DNA from: Chloroflexi bacterium UBA6077
GTDB taxonomy: Bacteria; Chloroflexota; UBA6077
NCBI GenBank assembly: GCA_002436065.1
Contig: DIXP01000095.1
Span: 1-41,484, forward strand
DNA length: 41,484 nt
Direction of reading: 5' to 3'
Positions 32,477 to 39,289 of the stretch are shown piece by piece; the stretch's first letter is position 1; every line of letters starts with the position of its first letter. Position numbers and translations under genes: made by a program. The notes under the pieces are model-generated. The model made no database searches and had not been told where the DNA came from. It was given only the letters and a program-made list of their open reading frames with translations.

Positions 32477-33436
32477 CTGAAGGTTACGGTCATCGCCACT
32501 GTCCTCAACGAGGAGGTGAGCGTGGTGGATTTGATCCAGTCCCTGATAGCCCAGACGCGGCGTCCCGATGAGGTGATCATCTCCGACGGCGGCTCCACAG
32601 ACAGGACCGTCGAGATCCTGGGAGCCTCCGCCGACGATCACCTGAACCTCCAGGTCCTGAACCTGCCGGGTTCGAACATAGCCGAGGGGCGAAACGCGGC
32701 GATCGGCCGGGCCACGGGCGAAGTGATAGCCGTGACAGACGCCGGCGTCCAACTGAAGCCCACCTGGTTGGAGCAGCTGCTGGCGCCCTTCGAGAGGCGT
32801 CCGGGCAGGGTCGACGTGGTGAGCGGCTTCTTTGAGCCCGCCCCCAGGACCATCTTCGAAATCTCCATGGGCGCCACGGTCTTACCCACCAGGGAGGAGA
32901 TCAACCCCGCGCGATTCCTCCCCTCCAGTCGGTCCGTGGCTTTCACCAAGGATGCGTGGCGCCAGGCCGGTGGCTACCCTGAGTGGCTGGACTACTGCGA
33001 GGACGTGCTCTTCGACCTTGCACTGCGGCGGGGCGGCAGCGTCTTCGCCTGGGCCCCCGGTGCGGTGGCGCTCTTCCGCCCCCGAGGCAACCTCAGGGCC
33101 TTCTGGCGACAGTACTACCGCTACGCCCGAGGCGACGGCAAAGCCGGGCTGTGGCCCAGGAGGCATGCCACCCGGTATGCCAGCTACCTGGGGGGGCTCT
33201 CTCTCGTGCTGGCATCTCGGAGGCGGAGGCGATCCTGGTTGTTGGCCCCCCTGCTCGTCGCGATCGTTCTCCACGTCAAGCGCCCCTACGAGCGGCTGAT
33301 GCCGTGGCTGGAGGGGCTCGGCCCCCTGCAGAAGTCCGAGACGATCGCCTGGGTGCCGGTCATCCGCCTCGTAGGTGATCTGGCCAAGATGGCCGGCTAT
33401 CCCGTTGGGGTGCTCTGGCGGCTGACGCAGAGGTAG
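32477..33436 (+). CDS. Family 2 glycosyltransferase with apparent CTG start
   Basis: 319-residue GT-A glycosyltransferase. KVTVIATVLNEEVSVVDLIQSL is the usual first strand and helix, DEVIISDGGSTDRT the nucleotide-binding segment, and AVTDAGVQLKPTW the metal-binding position; the C-terminal 100 residues are basic with a hydrophobic stretch (WLLAPLLVAIVLHV). In frame there is no ATG, GTG or TTG between the promoter and the conserved core; a GTG at 32516 would cut off the first strand. CTG at 32477, seven bases after AAGGAGAG, is the best start. It is first in a three-gene polysaccharide operon. Confidence 0.88.
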   Translation: MKVTVIATVLNEEVSVVDLIQSLIAQTRRPDEVIISDGGSTDRTVEILGASADDHLNLQVLNLPGSNIAEGRNAAIGRATGEVIAVTDAGVQLKPTWLEQLLAPFERRPGRVDVVSGFFEPAPRTIFEISMGATVLPTREEINPARFLPSSRSVAFTKDAWRQAGGYPEWLDYCEDVLFDLALRRGGSVFAWAPGAVALFRPRGNLRAFWRQYYRYARGDGKAGLWPRRHATRYASYLGGLSLVLASRRRRRSWLLAPLLVAIVLHVKRPYERLMPWLEGLGPLQKSETIAWVPVIRLVGDLAKMAGYPVGVLWRLTQR

Positions 33437-33444
33437 GACGAATC

Positions 33445-34326
33445 ATGGCAATGCTCTCCGTGGTAATCGTCAGCTTCAATACTCGTGACCTGCTGCGAGC
33501 CTGCCTGCGCTCCCTCCAGAAGTGTGAGGACTGCCCACCGCTGGAGGTCTTCGTGGTCGACAACGCCTCCACTGATGGGAGCGCTGCCATGGTGGCCGGT
33601 GAGTTCCCATGGGTCCAACTGATCGAGAGCGACGAGAACCGTGGCTACGCCCACGCCAACAACATCGCCCTTCACCGATGTAGCGGTGAGTACTGGCTGC
33701 TCCTCAATCCCGACACAGAGTTGCCTCCGGGGGCTCTACGCGAGATGGTGGACCTCATGGATGCGCACATCGATGTGGGGGTGGCCGGTCCCAAGTTGGT
33801 GCGCCAGGACGGTGCCCTGGACCTGGCTTGCCGACGTAGCTTCCCCAGCCCGGAGGTCTCCCTCTACCGCATGCTGGGCCTGAGCCAGCTGTTCCCCAGG
33901 AGCAGGCGTTTTGGGAGGTACAACCTGACCTATTTGGATCCAGACCAGCCGGCCGAGGTGGACTCCGTGGTGGGGGCATTCATGATGGTCCGAGCCGCGG
34001 TTGCTCGGGAGGTGGGGGTGCTGGACGAGGCTTTCTTCATGTACGGTGAGGACCTGGACTGGGCCTTCAGGATCAAGCGTGCGGGCTGGAAAGTGCTGTA
34101 CAACCCCGCGGTGGTGGTGCTCCACCATAAGGGCGCTGCCAGCCGGCACAGCCGGAAGGCGATCGTCGAGTTCTACAGGGCCATGCATATCTTCTACCGC
34201 AAGCACTACGCCAGAGGTACCAATCTCCTATTGGGGGCGGCAATAGTCGCCGCCATCTGGACCAAGTGTGCATTCTCCCTGGCGGTCAACCAGCTTCGCC
34301 CGCCTGAGGCCCGGAGGGTGTCCTGA
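33445..34326 (+). CDS. Family 2 glycosyltransferase (rhamnosyltransferase-like)
   Basis: 293-residue GT2 enzyme. LSVVIVSFNTRDLLRACLRSL, FVVDNASTDGSAAMV, LLLNPDTELPPGAL (DxD-like) and FFMYGEDLDWAFRIKRAGW (catalytic ED) follow the order of WcaA/RfbN-like transferases that add sugars to polysaccharide repeat units. A hydrophobic segment near the C-terminus (LLLGAAIVAAIWTKCAFSL) suggests membrane association. It lies eight bases after the previous gene, and its TGA overlaps the next ATG (TGATG). Confidence 0.92.
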   Translation: MAMLSVVIVSFNTRDLLRACLRSLQKCEDCPPLEVFVVDNASTDGSAAMVAGEFPWVQLIESDENRGYAHANNIALHRCSGEYWLLLNPDTELPPGALREMVDLMDAHIDVGVAGPKLVRQDGALDLACRRSFPSPEVSLYRMLGLSQLFPRSRRFGRYNLTYLDPDQPAEVDSVVGAFMMVRAAVAREVGVLDEAFFMYGEDLDWAFRIKRAGWKVLYNPAVVVLHHKGAASRHSRKAIVEFYRAMHIFYRKHYARGTNLLLGAAIVAAIWTKCAFSLAVNQLRPPEARRVS

Positions 34327-35726
34327 TGAAACGGCTGTTCACAGTGGTCTTCGTACTGGTTCTCCTGGCGACCGACATCCTCCTGCTGGTCGGATCGTTC
34401 GTCGCATCCTACAAGCTTCGTCTGGAGTTCGAGCCCCGGGCTCGGATCACCATGCCTCCCCTTGCGGCCTACGAGGGCATTATGCTGATGCTCGTCGTTG
34501 GTGTGGTGCTGATCCTTTTCGCTGCCAGGCTCTACAGCCCCCAGCGCGGCGTGTCCAAGATCGATCTGTTCTACTCGGTGGTGCGCTGGGTGACGGTGGG
34601 GTTCCTGGTCTCCCTGGGGGTGAGCACCCTGGCCTTCAAGGGAGTGGACTACCCGCGCTGGGTGCTCTTCTACTCCTGGGGCATCAGCATCGTCCTGCTG
34701 TGGGTTTCCAGGGTGCTGATGAACACCCTGTTCTCGGTCCTTCGCACCCTGGGGATCAACCAGGACCGGCTGCTGATCGTGGGCGCTGCGGAATCGGCGC
34801 ATATCATCTACGACCGGATAGCCGACTGGCCTGGGCTGGGGTACACGGTGGTGGGTTTCCTGGAAGACGATTCCACCCTGATCCCGCCTGGCGACATGCC
34901 GGTGCTGGGCCCCGTCTCCTCCCTGCCGCAGGTGGTCTCCGAGTACCGGATCGACGAGGTGATGTTTGCCTCGCCCACCATCACCCACAAACAGATACTC
35001 CATCTGGTCCATGGCTGCGGCAAGCAGAAGGTCAACGTGAAGGTGTTCCCGGACGTTTTCCAGATCATGTCCAGCGAGGTGGGAGTCACCGAATTGGGCG
35101 GACTGCCCATGATGACGGTCCGCGACGTGGCGCTACGAGGCTGGAACCTGGCCATCAAACGGGCGATGGATCTTGCCTTCAGCGCCGTGGCCCTGGTGCT
35201 CTTTTCTCCCATCCTGATGCTGACGGCGCTGGCCATCAAGGTCACCTCGCCGGGGGGGCCCATCTTCTTCGCTCAAACCCGTGTGGGGTTGGATGGAAAG
35301 CCCTTCGAGCTGCTGAAGTACCGCTCCATGAGGCCAAATGCCGAGCAGGACTCCGGGCCCGTGTGGGCCAAGCCCGGAGACAACCGGACCACCTTCCTTG
35401 GCCGCTTCATGAGACGCTACTCCTTCGACGAGTTGCCGCAGTTGATCAACGTCCTGCTGGGAGAGATGAGCCTGGTGGGACCCCGCCCCGAGCGCCCCTA
35501 TTTCGTCCAGCAGTTCAGCCGGATGATCCCCCGCTACAGCGAGCGTCACCGTGAGAAGGCCGGCATGACCGGCTGGGCCCAGGTGAATGGCCTGCGCGGC
35601 AACACCTCCATCGAGGAGCGCACCAAGTACGACCTCTATTACGTGGAGAACTGGTCGCCCCTCTTCGACATCAAGATCCTCCTGCGCACCGCCTTCGCCG
35701 TCTTCAAGGGCAGCAACGCGTACTGA
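34326..35726 (+). CDS. Undecaprenyl-phosphate sugar phosphotransferase (WcaJ/polyisoprenyl-phosphate hexose-1-P transferase)
   Basis: 466 residues. Four N-terminal transmembrane helices are followed by a CoA-binding-like cytosolic domain (LLIVGAAESAHIIYDRI) and a C-terminal bacterial sugar transferase domain from about residue 278 (KRAMDLAFSAVALVLFSP, FAQTRVGLDGKPFELLKYRSM, SFDELPQLINVLLGEMSLVGPRPE). It transfers a sugar 1-phosphate to undecaprenyl phosphate to start exopolysaccharide repeat-unit synthesis, with the two upstream glycosyltransferases extending it. The ATG overlaps the previous stop. The phosphomutase and GDP-sugar enzyme at 2-5 kb could supply substrate, though they are far away. 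Confidence 0.95.
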   Translation: MKRLFTVVFVLVLLATDILLLVGSFVASYKLRLEFEPRARITMPPLAAYEGIMLMLVVGVVLILFAARLYSPQRGVSKIDLFYSVVRWVTVGFLVSLGVSTLAFKGVDYPRWVLFYSWGISIVLLWVSRVLMNTLFSVLRTLGINQDRLLIVGAAESAHIIYDRIADWPGLGYTVVGFLEDDSTLIPPGDMPVLGPVSSLPQVVSEYRIDEVMFASPTITHKQILHLVHGCGKQKVNVKVFPDVFQIMSSEVGVTELGGLPMMTVRDVALRGWNLAIKRAMDLAFSAVALVLFSPILMLTALAIKVTSPGGPIFFAQTRVGLDGKPFELLKYRSMRPNAEQDSGPVWAKPGDNRTTFLGRFMRRYSFDELPQLINVLLGEMSLVGPRPERPYFVQQFSRMIPRYSERHREKAGMTGWAQVNGLRGNTSIEERTKYDLYYVENWSPLFDIKILLRTAFAVFKGSNAY

Positions 35727-35961
35727 GGGCCAGGCGAGAGTTCGCGTTCGGGTATCAGCGGTTCGTAGGAGCCATTGTTGGAGACTTGCCTTGTTTCGGA
35801 TTCCGATACCACTTGCCGGGATGAGCCGGTGGAGCAATGGTTGGGCGACATGCTTCTGGGGATGCATGAGGACAAGGAAAACCCCGGGATCGTCACCGGC
35901 GCTTAGCCGGGAGAGGATTACCCGGGGACGGTGACGACAGTATAGATCAGGCAGCGATCTC

Positions 35962-36653
35962 ATGCAAGAGCCTTACCTCGCTTCCATACGCAAGATTGTC
36001 TCTTCCGAGCGCCTCGCGCCCTACTGTATGACGACAGGGGACACTGATATCGACATCATAGGGCGCTACCTGTGGAATACAGCGCTCGGTGAAGCACTCT
36101 ATCCCTCTTTGCAGGGGCTGGAGATCGCTCTCCGAAACAGCATCAACATGGCTATCTCAGAAGCCCTCCATGATGTACGGTGATCGATCGGCAGCCGTCT
36201 ATTTTGAAGCCCTCTGAACAGGAGAATGTCTCGGGTGCGAAGGCGAAGCTGGCGAGGGAAGGCAAACCTCTGGAGGTCGGACGCATTATGGCCGAACTGA
36301 GCTTCGGCTTCTGGACTAGCTTGCTCGATGCTCGCTATGAGCAGGGCCTCTGGCCAAAGCTGCTCAAACCCACCTTTCCCCATATGCCACGTCAGATTCG
36401 AACCCGCAAGAACCTCTCTCGGCGCCTGAACCGCATTCGCCACCTGCGGAACAGGGTATTTCACCATGAGCCAGTCTGGCACTGGCAAGACTTGGCGCGG
36501 CAGCACAGCGAGACCATCGAGACGATTGGGTGGATAAGCTCTGAGTTGAGGGACACCATGAGGATTGTGGACCGCTTCCCAGTAGTCTACGATGCCGGAA
36601 GCACCGTCTACCAGAGGAGTCTCGAGCGGATGTTACTCGAGCGAAGCCAGTAG
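35962..36653 (+). pseudogene. Frameshifted Abi-like (Abi_2, HEPN-type) abortive-infection gene
   Basis: Two adjoining frames together resemble one Abi-family protein of about 230 residues. The first (35962-36183) encodes LYPSLQGLEIALRN; the second (36180-36653) encodes LSFGFWTSLL and RIRHLRNRVFHHEPVW, where RNRVFH fits the Rx4H HEPN ribonuclease motif. The frames meet at CGG TGA TCGAT. Restoring one G (CGG TGG ATC GAT) gives a continuous RWIDR, so a single-base deletion in a Trp codon is the simplest explanation. Family members confer abortive infection or act as toxins. Alternatives are a sequencing error, or a genuinely split gene with a coupled GTG restart. Confidence 0.75.
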
Positions 36654-36724
36654 TCTTCTGGTTTAGTCTGTATGCGTTTCAATCCTCGGCCTCTAGCTCA
36701 GTAGAGTATCGCTGTCATAGAGGA

Positions 36725-36949
36725 TCACTCCATCCGGATTTGTGGCATTTCCAGCACGGAGCTTGGCGATGTATCGGTGGGATCCTCGATGTCGTCGAAG
36801 ATGCGGATTGAGGCCAGCCCCAGTTCATCCAGAGCGGATTCCGGAATCAGGTAACGCCCTCCCACCTTGAGTGCTCGCAACCTGCCGCGCCGGATCATCG
36901 ACCGGACGCCGCTGGGGGTGTGCCGAAGCAGTTCAGCAACCTCTTCCAC
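36725..36949 (-). CDS. Excisionase-like helix-turn-helix protein, 5' end interrupted by TAG
   Basis: From the GTG at 36949 the product is 74 residues: VEEVAELLRHTPSGVRSMIRRGRLRALKVGGRYLIPESALDEL is a MerR/excisionase-type helix-turn-helix, followed by a short acidic tail. Upstream in the same frame an ATG at 36985 opens MSLVRRYE, then TAG, then TYT directly before VEEV. The family normally starts several residues before the Y-T-V-E-E-V motif, so a CAG-to-TAG nonsense change is plausible. No Shine-Dalgarno is evident for the GTG. It may be a prophage or island remnant. Confidence 0.65.
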   Translation of the reverse strand: MEEVAELLRHTPSGVRSMIRRGRLRALKVGGRYLIPESALDELGLASIRIFDDIEDPTDTSPSSVLEMPQIRME

Positions 36950-37287
36950 GGTATAGGTCTATTCGTAGCGTCGAACGAGGCTCATGGGCCAATCACCCCC
37001 AGGGCGTGAGTGTTCTCAAACGCTACGCGGGTTGCCCCCGTACGTGTTACAGCTGGCGAGTCCTTTGCTCGCAGTTGCTGCCTGGGAAGTTCGATGGGCA
37101 CTTGGTGACGGCCCTCCTGCCTGTTGTCGGCACTTAGCTTCGGCATTCCCAAGCACTTGAACGACTGGCGATTCGAGCCTAGCCTTGGCGATACTGCGGC
37201 CCCCGCTCACTAGACCACTCATCCCATCCTGTATGCTCTGCAATGCTCGTTGCCATGCTAGAAGCGCTACAATGGTGCTGGTACCCA

Positions 37288-37326
37288 CCGATGCGAGCGA
37301 CAATTGTATAGTGTCGCTCGCATCGG
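37288..37326. repeat. 15-bp perfect inverted repeat
   Basis: CCGATGCGAGCGACA (37288-37302) and its exact complement at 37312-37326 are separated by nine A/T-rich bases (ATTGTATAG). There is no T-run on either side, so it is not a typical terminator. It could be a protein-binding site or a structured RNA. Confidence 0.6.
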
Positions 37327-37539
37327 AGCCGCATTCTCCTGCATCCGAGCCTGTAACCACAATCATTGGTTTCCATAAATATCGTCGTCAGCGCTGCAGC
37401 CATCAAGTCTCCATATCAGTGGACTCCATCCCAATGGCTGTACAGATGCATTGTGCCGCCCCCGGTTGGGTTACAGGTCTCGTTCGAGAGTGTTGATGTG
37501 TCTGTAGCGGTTTCCTTACAATACGCTGGGATCCGTCTT

Positions 37540-37834
37540 CTAGCCTAACTTTCGCGCAACCAATGCCCGATTCTACTTTGGAGGGCCCATTTCTGAACCG
37601 ACGCACCGACCCCTGCGAGGTTCGAAGGACTTGGCGATGCGCCGAAAGCTGGCCGAGACGCCCACCAAGGGTTCGGGCCAGCCAAAACGGCGGCTTCGAA
37701 GCGTCGTTACAGCCTCTCAGGGCGACCCTGGGGCCTGACTACGACCTCGCGGGCCGCTGGCTCCCTGATTTGGCCCTGCGCGAATCGCGTCTCCAAAGTC
37801 GAATCTCGTGCTGGTTGCACGAAAGTTAGGCTAG
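37540..37834. mobile_element. 295-bp MITE-like element
   Basis: The ends 37540-37562 and 37812-37834 are 23-base inverted repeats with a single mismatch, beginning CTAGCCTAACTTTCG. Subterminal inverted copies of GATTCNACTTTGGAG lie at 37569-37583 and 37791-37805. Both outer ends read CTAG, which could be a 4-bp target duplication of the kind made by some IS5-group elements or simply part of the repeat. No transposase is encoded, so it would be non-autonomous. The 88-residue open frame inside looks spurious. Confidence 0.75.
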
Positions 37835-37969
37835 TGGATCCAATGCTCAGTTCTCTTCTCACAGGGTGTTGCCCAGGCTTCACGCGGGATGGACGTGGGG
37901 CTCTTCAAATGTTAACGACAAATAGAGGTTGAGTCATGCATCTATTCACATGGTGGTCTGGGCGTCATT

Positions 37970-39289
37970 ATGGCGGCTAGCGTGAGTCTGGCCATCCATT
38001 CGCAGGAGAGTGTACAAGCGTCACAGCCAGTATTGCATCGGATTGATGCGCGAGATATCAGCTCCGTCATCGAGGGCTGCAACGTGAATCTCACGCTCAC
38101 GTCGCCGCCATACTTTGACGTAAAAGACTATGGACAAGATGGTCAAATCGGATATGGCCAAGACTATGAGTCATACTTGGATGACCTCACACAAGTGTTC
38201 TCCAACATATATCAAGGCACCGATGAGGCGGGGTCCCTTTGGATTGTCATTGACACATTTCGCCGAAAGGGAGAGCTGGTTCCGTTGCCTTTTGATCTCG
38301 CTGCTCGCCTCAAGGCGATTGGATGGTGCCTGAAGGACGTAATAATCTGGAAGAAGGATAGAACACTCCCATGGATTAGCGGACGGCCTGCAAGGAGCAT
38401 ATACGAGTTCGTAGTGGTGTTCGCGAAGAATGCCACTACTATGAAGTACTTTCCAGACCGCGTGCGAGATCACACCGATCTAAGACAATGGTGGGTCAAG
38501 TATCCGGAGAGATACAATCCAGAAGGGAAGGCAATGGAGAAGGTCTGGGACATCCCTATTCCCGTTCAGGGAGCGTGGGGAAGAAGGACTCCTAAGCACA
38601 TGTGCCCTCTCCCACCCGCCCTCGTTAAGAGAGTTTTGCGCCTGACCACTGATCCCGGCGATCTAGTTCTGGACCCGTTTGCTGGAACGGGTGTTGTACT
38701 TTCCGAAGCGCATAGATTGGGTAGAAGAGGTCTGGGCTGCGAGATCGATCCCGATCTAACTGAGGCTTTCCATTCTCGACAGAGTGCTACTCCACAAATA
38801 CTCGAGGCTGACGACACAGGTGGAGACGATGCTGACACGTTCAAAGAAACGATCATCCAACTCCGAACCCTCAAGTACGCACGGTTGCTTCTTCGATCAA
38901 TCAGAAGAACTCTAGGCATTGACGGCGTCTGGATCTATGCGTCATTGTCTGAGCGAGTGCCGAAGCGTAGGTTCACGGTTGCAGCTGCGGACTATGTCAT
39001 CGTGGCTGATACGAGCGTGAATGTCGATGCGATACTTGCGGCAGCCAACGACGCCGCCTCTAGGCGACCACTCTCCAAGTTTGGGTTGGACTCGTTGATT
39101 CGAGCTGTGTCTCCCACCGACGCCTTTCTAGATGGACTGGTTGATAGGGTGGAGCTCTATTGTTACTCATTGGAGAACTCCAATAGGTTCAAGCGCACAG
39201 TACTGCCTGCGGCACTTCTTCTTTCTGGCGCGCCCTTTCCAGTAATCAGCCCGATTGGGGTGATGATTGATGAGCAGTCCGACTACTAA
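37970..39289 (+). CDS. Beta-class DNA amino-methyltransferase (probably N4-cytosine) with C-terminal extension
   Basis: 439 residues. The catalytic motif TSPPYF (44-49) precedes the SAM-binding DPFAGTG (235-241), with the target-recognition region between, which is beta-class order. The SPPY form is most common in N4-cytosine methyltransferases, but N6-adenine activity cannot be excluded. The methyltransferase fold ends near residue 270; residues 275-439 form an extension I do not recognise (LRTLKYARLLLRSIRRTLGI, SLSERVPKRRF, YVIVADTSVNVDAI). Codon use is visibly more A/T-rich than in genes left of 35 kb. Its 3' end overlaps the DGQHR gene by 20 bases, so the two are translated together. Confidence 0.9.
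   Translation: MAASVSLAIHSQESVQASQPVLHRIDARDISSVIEGCNVNLTLTSPPYFDVKDYGQDGQIGYGQDYESYLDDLTQVFSNIYQGTDEAGSLWIVIDTFRRKGELVPLPFDLAARLKAIGWCLKDVIIWKKDRTLPWISGRPARSIYEFVVVFAKNATTMKYFPDRVRDHTDLRQWWVKYPERYNPEGKAMEKVWDIPIPVQGAWGRRTPKHMCPLPPALVKRVLRLTTDPGDLVLDPFAGTGVVLSEAHRLGRRGLGCEIDPDLTEAFHSRQSATPQILEADDTGGDDADTFKETIIQLRTLKYARLLLRSIRRTLGIDGVWIYASLSERVPKRRFTVAAADYVIVADTSVNVDAILAAANDAASRRPLSKFGLDSLIRAVSPTDAFLDGLVDRVELYCYSLENSNRFKRTVLPAALLLSGAPFPVISPIGVMIDEQSDY

Larger units (their letters stand above)
36986..37969. other. Long non-coding stretch of the accessory island
   Basis: About 980 bases without a convincing gene. It contains a 15-bp inverted repeat at 37288-37326, a 295-bp MITE-like element at 37540-37834, and the region upstream of the methyltransferase operon, including a possible 14-residue leader peptide (37936-37980). 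The remaining short open frames have no recognisable domains. Confidence 0.6.

Noticed and set aside
36676..36687. GTTTCAATCC, resembling the start of many CRISPR repeats
   Set aside because: It is a single occurrence with no repeat-spacer periodicity and no cas gene in the window.
37563..37829. 88-codon open frame inside the 295-bp element
   Set aside because: It lies wholly between the terminal inverted repeats, has no recognisable domain or ribosome site, and fits a non-coding MITE interior better.
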